From: an uncultured Ruminococcus sp.
Lineage (GTDB): Bacteria > Bacillota > Clostridia > Oscillospirales > Ruminococcaceae
Length of the DNA: 10,049 nt
Reading direction: 5' to 3'
Assembly: GCA_937907215.1 (NCBI GenBank)
Contig: CALESG010000008.1
Coordinates: 1-10,049 of the forward strand
Part shown: positions 1 to 5,390 of the stretch, piece by piece
Numbering within the stretch: the first letter of the stretch is position 1
Layout of the letters: every line of letters starts with the position of its first letter
Notes under the pieces: model-generated
What the model was told of the DNA's origin: nothing
The model's database searches: none
The model's input: the letters and a program-made list of their open reading frames with translations, nothing else
Made by a program: the position numbers and the translations under genes

Positions 1-609
1 ATGTCCTTTTAAAATTATAACAGCTTCCGGCAATAGCTTCATTGCACTATGAATAGTATACTCTCTGTCATGCTGAACCTTCTGTATATTAGTATTTAAA
101 ATGCGTGCCATCTCTCCCGGATGAGGCGTAAGTATAGTATTTTCTTTTCTCTTTAAAATAATATCTATGTCGTTTGATACTGCATTAAGACCATCTGCAT
201 CAATAATAAGTACTCCTTTCGTGCGTTTTATAATATTATTTGTCAAAATAATTGTTTCTTTTGTAATTCCAAGTCCGCAGCCGATTAAAACAGCATCAGA
301 TTTTTCTACGAGTTCAGTCAAAATCTCTTCATTGCCACTCCATGTTATAAAGCCATTTTCATCAGTTCTAAGCGGAAGATACATAGATTCAAAACAATGT
401 GACGATATTGCTGAAATGTTTTTTTCAGCTGTTGCAGTTGTAAGCAAACCTACACCACTTCGCAATGCAGCATATGATGCCATTGCAGCTGCTCCAGGCA
501 TACGCAAACTTCCTGTTATACATAAAAGCCGTCCAAAATCACCCTTGTGTGCATCATCTTTTCTTTTTGGAAAAAAACTGCATATATCTGAAAACGAAAT
601 CTCCTTCAT
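1..609 (-). CDS. nnrD: ADP-dependent NAD(P)H-hydrate dehydratase, 3'-truncated by window edge
   Basis: This gene repairs hydrated NADH/NADPH (NADHX/NADPHX) by ATP- or ADP-dependent dehydration in the cytoplasm. Only the first 203 residues lie inside the window; the reading frame is open to base 1. The family N-terminal motif KGDFGRLLCITGS is at residues 22-34 (a glycine-rich segment), MPGA at 37-40, LIIDADGLN at 134-142, and the signature ILTPHPGEMARIL at 159-171. The fragment ends in ILKGH, where the family has a conserved I-L-K-G followed by the rest of the nucleotide site. The start at 607-609 has a GGAGG site 9 bases upstream (619-623). No epimerase (YjeF-N) domain precedes it, so this is the stand-alone form and not the bifunctional Nnr. 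It follows the sortase gene on the same strand but a terminator-like hairpin lies between them; I see no convincing promoter of its own. Confidence 0.93.
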   Translation of the reverse strand, partial: MKEISFSDICSFFPKRKDDAHKGDFGRLLCITGSLRMPGAAAMASYAALRSGVGLLTTATAEKNISAISSHCFESMYLPLRTDENGFITWSGNEEILTELVEKSDAVLIGCGLGITKETIILTNNIIKRTKGVLIIDADGLNAVSNDIDIILKRKENTILTPHPGEMARILNTNIQKVQHDREYTIHSAMKLLPEAVIILKGH

Positions 610-647
610 ACTACTAAACCTCCGTATCAATTATCAAAAACGAGCTG

Positions 648-661
648 TCGCCAGGAGGCGA
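648..661. other. Small GC hairpin in the nnrD 5' leader
   Basis: TCGCC (648-652) and GGCGA (657-661) are perfectly complementary around a 4-base AGGA loop. It lies about 25 bases upstream of the nnrD ribosome site and has no U-run, so it is not a terminator. On the minus strand the loop reads TCCT, complementary to an AGGA ribosome-site core. Function unknown; it may be chance. Confidence 0.3.
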
Positions 662-666
662 TATGC

Positions 667-734
667 TTGTTTTGTAAATGAAAATAAGAAAAAGGCTGCT
701 GCAACTCAAATCTCTGCAACAGCCCTTTTATTTG
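667..734. repeat. Dispersed terminator-bearing repeat, copy 1
   Basis: This segment aligns along its whole length with 7860-7928. Roughly 60 of 69 positions match, with one single-base gap. The match covers the terminator hairpin and also about 22 bases on the left side, beginning with a shared TTTTGTAAAT and AAAATAA. In both copies the repeat has the same orientation and lies just after the 3' end of a minus-strand gene (the sortase here, fba in the other copy). Confidence 0.7.
689..726 (-). terminator. Rho-independent terminator of the GH25-sortase unit
   Basis: GGCTG (694-698) pairs with CAGCC (720-724), and TGCA (700-703) with TGCA (715-718), with one C-A mismatch between the two helices and an 11-base loop. 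On the minus strand the stem is followed by a run of T (complement of 689-693), placing an intrinsic terminator right after the sortase stop codon (735-737). The plus-strand side also ends in CTTTT, so weak bidirectional activity is possible. The hairpin belongs to a longer repeat that recurs at 7860-7928. Confidence 0.8.
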
Positions 735-1610
735 TTATCTTTCACCTAAGCACTTTGCAAATATAACACATCTCATTCCATCATTACTGCCGGAATTGCA
801 GGTTTGAAGTGCTATAATATGATCGCCATATTTGGGCAAATCTTTTTCATTCTTACAATAAAGTACATCCGCCGTTGACTTTATATTTTTAACATAACTT
901 TCAAAGTCTGACTTTTTCATGTCAAGACTGGTCTTTTGTGTAGGAAGCCAATATCCAAAATCAGCACCCGATTCACCGTATAAAACATTAGCTGATATAA
1001 CTTCATAAAGATATCTTTTCTTTTCTGATGCTACTTCAAAATATCTATGTTCTTTTCCCCAATCCTCACTAAGGTAATTCTTTATTGCACTAAACATAGA
1101 ACCATTAGCCATATTGTGACCATAAAGAATTGTGAAATTAGTATCGTCAATATCTCCTCTGAAGTCTTCATAAATACAGCCGGCAAACGCTTCATTTCCC
1201 ATCCAGTCACGATGAATATAATGTTCATTATTTATAGTCTGTAAAATAGGATAATCAACAACAGTTCCATCAATATAAATCCAACCTACAACATCATTGT
1301 TAACAGATTTATGATCTGCCACATTTGCCATATTAAGCTTCATTTCATAATCGACCTTAATTTCAGTTGTAGTAGTTATAGTTGTAGTTGTGGTAGTTGT
1401 CGTAATAGTTGTGGTAGTTGTAGTACTGGCTTCGGTAGTAGGTATTTCTACGTGTGCCTGCTTAATATCATTACTTCCGCCGCATTCTTTTGATAAAACG
1501 ATCAATATAACAGCTCCTGCTGCCAATAAAAGAAACAGAAAAAACAAAACAATCTTTCCAATATTCCTCCCAACATTTTTCTTTTTTGAACGTTTATAAT
1601 TTTTTGCCAT
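735..1610 (-). CDS. Class B sortase with Thr-rich stalk
   Basis: Sortases are membrane-anchored cysteine transpeptidases that cut a sorting signal near the C-terminus of exported proteins and link them to the cell wall or to pili. This 291-residue protein has a Lys/Arg-rich N-terminus (1-20), one membrane segment (about 20-40), a spacer of almost pure Thr (58-82), and a catalytic domain from about 88 to the end. Visible class B features are VGWIYIDGTVVDYPI (108-122), YGHNM with catalytic His165, TC with nucleophile Cys271, and Arg280 in MRCVIF. The triad is complete, so an active enzyme is expected, facing outward as a type II membrane protein. The start has an AAAAGGGG ribosome site, and only 15 bases separate it from the GH25 stop, so the two genes are probably co-transcribed. 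The Thr stalk is unusual for a sortase and would hold the domain away from the membrane. Its substrate is unknown; no gene in the window shows a sorting signal. Confidence 0.92.
   Translation of the reverse strand: MAKNYKRSKKKNVGRNIGKIVLFFLFLLLAAGAVILIVLSKECGGSNDIKQAHVEIPTTEASTTTTTTITTTTTTTTITTTTEIKVDYEMKLNMANVADHKSVNNDVVGWIYIDGTVVDYPILQTINNEHYIHRDWMGNEAFAGCIYEDFRGDIDDTNFTILYGHNMANGSMFSAIKNYLSEDWGKEHRYFEVASEKKRYLYEVISANVLYGESGADFGYWLPTQKTSLDMKKSDFESYVKNIKSTADVLYCKNEKDLPKYGDHIIALQTCNSGSNDGMRCVIFAKCLGER
1365..1439 (-). repeat. Thr-codon low-complexity tract in the sortase gene
   Basis: The bases encode residues 58-82 of the sortase, nearly all Thr with two Ile. Plus-strand sequence is a run of GTT/GTA/GTG-like triplets (complements of ACN). 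Near-repetitive triplets of this kind can change length by slippage without breaking the frame. Confidence 0.8.
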
Positions 1611-1625
1611 TTTTATTTACCCCTT

Positions 1626-2939
1626 TTAAAACCCATTCAAGTGATTATTTTTCATTATATCCATGTAATCACAATATGAATAATTTAAATCAACATTAGT
1701 GTCAATGCCATCTACTTTTCCGGTACATGAATACTGCCATATTCCATAATCTCGTGAATACCACGGAACTGCAACATCGTAATGTGCTATCCATGTATCA
1801 TAAATATCCAAAATTTCACTTTCAATTCTATAATTTAAAAATCCTACATAACTGCACAAAGACACATAATATCCATATGATTGCATACGCTCACAAAAAG
1901 CTTTTATAACTTCAGAATTCTCTTTAGGTGTCAATGCATACTGTTCATTTGTTTCATAATCGAAAAATACAGGATATTCAAATTTATAATCCTTAATCAC
2001 TTCATAAAATACATCTGCTTCCTTTTCGGCATCTTCAGGTGTTGTGGCATAACTGAACCAATAAGCTCCGCATTTAATTCCTTCCTTTTGAGCAGATTCC
2101 ATATTTATATCAAAATATCTGTCTTTCTGATTTATATGCTTTCCATAACCGGCACGAATAATTGCAAAATCCACACCGCTCTCTCTTACAGCCTGCCAAT
2201 CAACACTTCCCTGATATACAGACACATCAATTCCATATTCCAGTGGCGGACGTGTAACAACTGTAGTAGTTGTTTCAGCAGTTTCAGTCGTACTTTCATA
2301 TGTAGATGTAGTAATACTGCTTGTTGTTTGGTTAACACTTACGGTCGTTGTGAATTTAGTTGTTGTTTCTTTGGAAGTAATTGTTGGTAATGTAGTAGTA
2401 ACTGTTGATGCTGTTGTTTCGCTTGTATCTATTGAATTAGCCGTGGTCGTTTCACCAATAATACTTGTACTTGTTACATCTGATATTGATGTATCTACAG
2501 CCGTAGTTGTCATATCGATCGTAAGTGTTATTGAGGTTGTAGTTTCTGTAGTATGCTGATCACGTACTGGTATATATCCACCAAATTCCAGTCCAGCAGC
2601 AAGTACTGAATAAATATTTAGAAAATAAGTAGCATCAGATATATTTATAACATTATCATCAACAACATCATAAAAGTTCTTATCCTCTTCAGTTACAGAT
2701 ACTTCTAAACCGGCTGCATTCATAGAATAATAATCAAGAACTTCAAGTGCAACCAACAGCCAATTTTCATCAGAATCAACTGTATCATTATATACTGCAT
2801 CATCATATACAGATAAAATCTCACTCATTATATGCTGATCTGAATTTTCTTCCGCATAAATAATATGATTAAATGTAAATGACGATGTTAAAAGCATACT
2901 TGTAAATATACATATTACCTGTTTAAATTTCTTTCCCAT
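1626..2939 (-). CDS. Secreted GH25 muramidase with dockerin-like duplication and Thr/Ser-rich linker
   Basis: The predicted activity is hydrolysis of the MurNAc-GlcNAc bond in peptidoglycan. Order of parts over 437 residues: a signal peptide (1-29, likely cut after IIYA); a small domain with two similar 39-residue repeats (about 50-119) resembling a degenerate dockerin; a Thr/Ser-rich linker of about 100 residues (129-230); and a GH25 domain (about 233-423). GH25 signs are YGIDVSVYQG (235-244) with Asp238, FAIIRAGYG (258-266), and the acidic pair in FFDYET, Asp327 and Glu329. WQYS (401-404) and DLNY (417-420) close the barrel as usual. The catalytic residues are present, so activity is expected. 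The start has GGAG (2948-2951) 8 bases upstream and a well-placed promoter. It lacks a cell-wall sorting signal. Together with the downstream sortase it points to cell-surface or wall-remodelling work and not to a phage endolysin, since no holin or phage genes are near. Confidence 0.93.
   Translation of the reverse strand: MGKKFKQVICIFTSMLLTSSFTFNHIIYAEENSDQHIMSEILSVYDDAVYNDTVDSDENWLLVALEVLDYYSMNAAGLEVSVTEEDKNFYDVVDDNVINISDATYFLNIYSVLAAGLEFGGYIPVRDQHTTETTTSITLTIDMTTTAVDTSISDVTSTSIIGETTTANSIDTSETTASTVTTTLPTITSKETTTKFTTTVSVNQTTSSITTSTYESTTETAETTTTVVTRPPLEYGIDVSVYQGSVDWQAVRESGVDFAIIRAGYGKHINQKDRYFDINMESAQKEGIKCGAYWFSYATTPEDAEKEADVFYEVIKDYKFEYPVFFDYETNEQYALTPKENSEVIKAFCERMQSYGYYVSLCSYVGFLNYRIESEILDIYDTWIAHYDVAVPWYSRDYGIWQYSCTGKVDGIDTNVDLNYSYCDYMDIMKNNHLNGF
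2250..2555 (-). repeat. Thr/Ser-rich linker coding tract in the GH25 gene
   Basis: Encodes residues 129-230 of the muramidase, a linker made mostly of Thr and Ser with scattered Val, Ile and acidic residues. It is less regular at DNA level than the sortase tract. Such linkers are common in secreted Ruminococcus enzymes and are probably extended and perhaps glycosylated (inference). Confidence 0.75.
2583..2792 (-). other. Dockerin-like internal duplication in the GH25 protein
   Basis: Residues 50-80 and 89-119 align without gaps at an offset of 39, sharing D52/D91, V54/V93, D55/D94, A64/A103, L68/L107, Y71/Y110, S72/S111 and AAGLE (75-79 / 114-118). The second copy has a recognisable dockerin calcium-loop shape: Asp at loop positions 1, 5 and 12 (D91, D95, D102), hydrophobic Ile at 8 and Asn at 9. 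The first copy has lost the last ligand (Val63) and part of the loop. Duplication of an EF-hand-like half is how dockerins are built, but the loop decay leaves cohesin binding uncertain. Confidence 0.5.
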
Positions 2940-2984
2940 ACATCAATCTCCATTCGTTATAATAAATGCATATTAAATACATAT

Positions 2985-3013
2985 ATTATAACAAATCGCA
3001 TCTTTTTTGTACA
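2985..3013 (-). promoter_or_regulatory. Promoter for the GH25-sortase unit
   Basis: On the minus strand a perfect TATAAT (2985-2990) lies 17 bases after TGTACA (3008-3013), which matches the -35 consensus at four of six bases. Transcription would start near 2978, giving a leader of about 40 bases with the GGAG site near its end. The rest of the 2940-3092 spacer is AT-rich, and I see no clear hairpin terminator for the upstream membrane-protein genes. Confidence 0.65.
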
Positions 3014-3092
3014 GTGATTCCCATTACTTAAAAAAAATTCTGTCATTAAGCACAATATTAAAAATAAAAAAATAGTAAACTCGACCAAAAAT

Positions 3093-3365
3093 TTATCTGT
3101 TAAAAATAAAATAAAGCATTATTGAGCCTATGTATTCAATAATAGTGATCAATGGAAAACCTAAAACAAAATACCAATGTTTTGTTTTATGATGAAACAT
3201 ATACATACCGATAGTTCCACCTATGCCGCCGCCTAAAACAACAAATAAAAATAAAGCCTTTTCAGAAATACGCCACTTATTTTTCACAGCACGTCTTTTA
3301 TCAATTCCCATAGCAAACAGTGATATTATATTTATAACTATAATATAAATAATCAACCATTTCAT
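3093..3365 (-). CDS. DUF1294 (YsdA-like) small membrane protein
   Basis: A 90-residue, very hydrophobic protein whose function is unknown. It matches the DUF1294 family pattern: an N-terminal membrane helix (about 2-20), the basic motif MGIDKRRAVKNKWRISE with Asp-Lys-Arg-Arg, then a Gly-rich helix (LGGGIGGTIGMYMFHHKTKH) and a last helix ending near the C-terminus. The length agrees with the family (about 90). I chose the ATG at 3363-3365 because a GAGGTG ribosome site (3371-3376) lies 5-6 bases upstream; an ATT further out would extend it six residues but has no site. It follows the 169-residue membrane protein gene with a 10-base gap, so the two are almost surely co-transcribed, and the ribosome site overlaps that gene's stop codon. 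Confidence 0.85.
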   Translation of the reverse strand: MKWLIIYIIVINIISLFAMGIDKRRAVKNKWRISEKALFLFVVLGGGIGGTIGMYMFHHKTKHWYFVLGFPLITIIEYIGSIMLYFIFNR

Positions 3366-3375
3366 AAAAAGCACC

Positions 3376-3885
3376 TCAATCAATATTTTTCTGACGTTTA
3401 TGATACTTTAATATAGGAGAAAGAGAATCCTCGATATAAGAAACCATTTTCTCGGTTGGTGTAAAAATTATTCTTGTTTCACCATACTCTTCTGTTGTAA
3501 GATCAGCATAATATTCGCCTTCTCCGGTATTATCACTGCAAAGAAAAAGTGTAGCATCGCCACTCATTTTATCAAATGCTTCAAATTTTTCTGCTTCAAC
3601 AGTAATAAGATGCTGTCTTTTACGCTGTCCCATAATCTTATCAATGTCAAGCTCACCATTAGTAAATGTATACTCATATTCAATACTCATACCTTTAATA
3701 AAATAATACAAGCCGTAAAATAATGCTATTGTAATAATAAGAATAAGATAGAAATGAGTTGCAAACGATATAAAAATCGTACCAGCCGCAAAAACAACTG
3801 CTGCAAGAATAATCAAAAACTTTTTTAAATTATCACTTGAATCCGGTATCTTCTTTACAAGACATTCTGTAAAATGATCTGTCAT
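3376..3885 (-). CDS. Uncharacterised two-helix membrane protein, possibly DUF6106-like
   Basis: I do not know a function for this 169-residue protein. It starts with a short charged segment (MTDHFTECLVKKIPDSSDNLKK), then two adjacent membrane helices (about 22-42 and 44-63) separated by FATHF. The remainder is soluble: a beta-rich segment beginning MSIEYEYTFTNGELDIDKI, then a basic GQRKR. Such a layout recalls bacterial PH-like domains placed after a membrane hairpin, and it resembles a clostridial family I remember as DUF6106, though I cannot confirm this without a search. With both termini probably cytoplasmic, the soluble part would lie on the inner face. The start has AAGGAG (3895-3900) 9 bases upstream. 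It is the first gene of a two-gene unit with the DUF1294 protein, under the promoter at 3939-3967. Confidence 0.8.
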   Translation of the reverse strand: MTDHFTECLVKKIPDSSDNLKKFLIILAAVVFAAGTIFISFATHFYLILIITIALFYGLYYFIKGMSIEYEYTFTNGELDIDKIMGQRKRQHLITVEAEKFEAFDKMSGDATLFLCSDNTGEGEYYADLTTEEYGETRIIFTPTEKMVSYIEDSLSPILKYHKRQKNID

Positions 3886-3938
3886 AATTAAAATCTCCTT
3901 TTTAATTGATTAAAAATATATTCTTTAATGTCATTTAT

Positions 3939-3967
3939 ATAACACCATCTTTATTATTTTATCACAA
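3939..3967 (-). promoter_or_regulatory. Probable promoter of the two-membrane-protein operon
   Basis: On the minus strand TTGTGA (3962-3967) and TGTTAT (3939-3944) are spaced by 17 bases. Each matches consensus at four of six positions, so this is a moderate call. Its -35 element is only 25 bases from the divergent -35 box of pheS, so the two polymerases would share one short control region. Confidence 0.45.
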
Positions 3968-3992
3968 AAATTGTTAAATTTCAAGAAAAGGC

Positions 3993-4021
3993 TTGATTTT
4001 TTTTAGAAAATTTACTATAAT
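3993..4021 (+). promoter_or_regulatory. Promoter of the pheST T-box transcript
   Basis: TTGATT (3993-3998) and a perfect TATAAT (4016-4021) are separated by the ideal 17 bases. Transcription would begin near 4028, a few bases before the T-box Stem I, which starts around 4038. Confidence 0.8.
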
Positions 4022-4027
4022 ACTAAT

Positions 4028-4267
4028 ATAACACTGTGACGAAGAGAGTAAAAATCAAAATGTAATCTCAAGAGAGGCATATCGTGGCTGGAAATGTGCC
4101 GTTTACATTGATTTTGAAGTTCACTTCCGAGTGGCTTTGCTGAAACTTTTTTAGCTGTAGGCTTAGACGTTATGTCTGCGTTAAAGACAAGAGAGTGTTG
4201 GCTCTTGGGAAATGGGTGGTTATTAACAAGTTATGTCTTGTCCTGTTTTCAGGACAAGATTTTTTTA
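4028..4267 (+). ncRNA. T-box riboswitch (tRNA-Phe sensing) before pheST
   Basis: The leader folds as a T-box. Stem I: GAAG (4041-4044) pairs with CTTC (4124-4127) at the base; AAAATC (4051-4056) with GATTTT (4110-4115); AATGTAA (4059-4065) with TTACATT (4103-4109); GGCA (4076-4079) with TGCC (4097-4100). The specifier loop holds AGTA (4047-4050) on the left and GAA-G-TTC-A (4116-4123) on the right, giving the Phe codon UUC at 4120-4122. The bulge TGGT (4217-4220) can pair with the ACCA end of uncharged tRNA-Phe. The antiterminator can form from ACAAG (4226-4230) with CTTGT (4237-4241), and GGG (4214-4216) with CCT (4242-4244), and competes with the terminator. Uncharged tRNA-Phe should therefore turn pheST on. 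The T-box core reads GGGTGGTTATTA and departs from the usual GGGTGGTACCGCG after the TGGT. Confidence 0.93.
4235..4267 (+). terminator. T-box regulatory terminator
   Basis: CTTGTCCTG (4237-4245) and CAGGACAAG (4250-4258) form a perfect 9-pair stem around a TTTT loop, extendable by one or two pairs, followed by a T-run (4260-4267). Its left arm is also the right arm of the antiterminator, as expected for a transcription-attenuating T-box. Between this and the pheS start (4268-4346) I see only a small hairpin and the ribosome site. Confidence 0.9.
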
Positions 4268-4314
4268 TTTTATTACCGTTTCCTAACAGCTTAAAAAACA
4301 AGTTCTAATATTAT

Positions 4315-4327
4315 ACGGCGATGCCGT
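4315..4327 (+). other. Mini-hairpin immediately before the pheS ribosome site
   Basis: ACGGC (4315-4319) and GCCGT (4323-4327) pair around a GAT loop. The ribosome site GAAAGGA starts at the next base. The possible upstream GTG start (4326) lies inside the right arm, which disfavours it. May insulate the ribosome site from upstream RNA folding (inference). Confidence 0.45.
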
Positions 4328-4346
4328 GAAAGGATTGATTTATAAT

Positions 4347-5366
4347 ATGAGAGAACAACTGGAAGCAATACGCTTAGAAGCTGCTGAAAAGCTTGCAGCT
4401 GTAAAAGATGCTAAAATTCTTGATACTCTGCGTGTAAAGTATCTTGGAAAAAAAGGCGAATTAACTGCAATTCTCAAGCAGATGGGCAAATTAAGTTCAG
4501 AAGAAAGACCTGTAATAGGACAGCTTGCAAATGAAGTACGCAGTTCAATTGAAAAGTCAATTTCTGAAAAACAAAGTGAAATTGCAAAGCTTGAAACAGA
4601 GGCAAAGCTTAGATCAGAAACTATAGATGTAACACTTCCTGGTAAAAAGCAATCTGTAGGAAGTCTGCATCCGCTTTCAATTGTAGAAAATGAAATAAAA
4701 GAAATTTTCCTGGGTATGGGATTTGAAATTGCAGATGGTCCTGAAGTTGAATATGATTATTATAACTTTGAAGCTCTAAACCTTCCTCCAGATCATCCGG
4801 CAAGAGATACTCAGGACACATTCTATATTACAGATAACATTCTTCTGCGTACTCAGACATCTTCTGTACAGGTTCACGTTATGGAAAATAAAAAACCTCC
4901 TATACGTGTAATCTCTCCCGGACGTGTATTCCGCTCTGATGCTGTAGATGCTACACATTCTCCTTTATTCCATCAAGTTGAAGGTCTTGTTGTTGATAAG
5001 GGAATCACAATGGCTGATTTAAAGGGTACACTTGAAATGCTTATGAAGCGTCTTTACGGTGAAGAATGTACTATTCGTTTAAGACCTCACCACTTCCCTT
5101 TCACTGAACCAAGTGCTGAAGTTGACGTTATGTGCTTTAATTGTCACGGCAAGGGTTGCAGAATCTGTAAGAACGAAGGATTTATCGAACTGCTCGGTGC
5201 AGGTATGGTTCACCCAAAGGTACTCGAAGGATGCGGTATTGACAGCAGCGTATATTCGGGCTTTGCTTTTGGTTTGGGTCTTGAAAGAATCGTTATGCGT
5301 CGATATAATATAAGCGATATGCGTCTTTTATTTGAAAATGACTATCGTTTTCTTGAACAATTCTGA
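4347..5366 (+). CDS. pheS: Phenylalanine-tRNA ligase alpha subunit
   Basis: PheS carries the catalytic site of the alpha2-beta2 enzyme that charges tRNA-Phe in the cytoplasm. I start it at the ATG at 4347, giving 339 residues (MREQLEAIR...), close to the usual ~340. An in-frame GTG at 4326 would add seven residues, but the AAAGGA site (4329-4334) lies downstream of it and 12 bases before the ATG. The N-terminal ~85 residues form the tRNA-binding coiled coil. Class II motif 2 is GRVFRSDAVDATHSPLFHQVEG (with the conserved Arg and FHQVEG), followed by the Cys-rich segment CFNCHGKGCRICKNEGFIELLGAGMVHP, typical of Firmicutes PheS. Motif 3 is GFAFGLGLERIVMRRY near the end. Regulation is by the upstream T-box. 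pheT follows after 24 bases. Nothing is missing. Confidence 0.98.
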   Translation: MREQLEAIRLEAAEKLAAVKDAKILDTLRVKYLGKKGELTAILKQMGKLSSEERPVIGQLANEVRSSIEKSISEKQSEIAKLETEAKLRSETIDVTLPGKKQSVGSLHPLSIVENEIKEIFLGMGFEIADGPEVEYDYYNFEALNLPPDHPARDTQDTFYITDNILLRTQTSSVQVHVMENKKPPIRVISPGRVFRSDAVDATHSPLFHQVEGLVVDKGITMADLKGTLEMLMKRLYGEECTIRLRPHHFPFTEPSAEVDVMCFNCHGKGCRICKNEGFIELLGAGMVHPKVLEGCGIDSSVYSGFAFGLGLERIVMRRYNISDMRLLFENDYRFLEQF

Positions 5367-5390
5367 TAAAACGGAAAGGAGAATAAGACA

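Noticed and set aside
167..766. 199-codon open frame on the plus strand
   Set aside because: It is opposite nnrD, whose minus-strand frame contains the family signatures (TPHPGEM, DADGLN). The plus product resembles nothing and lacks a ribosome site.
1365..2555. CRISPR-like repeats in the Thr tracts
   Set aside because: The periodicity is three bases and follows codons; no spacers or conserved repeats.
2350..2559. Val-rich plus-strand frame over the GH25 linker
   Set aside because: Artefact of antisense Thr codons (ACN reads NGT, giving Val); same for 1390-1599 over the sortase.
1626..2939. GH25 gene as a phage endolysin
   Set aside because: No holin, tail or integrase genes nearby; it has a signal peptide, dockerin-like module and linker, and pairs with a sortase.
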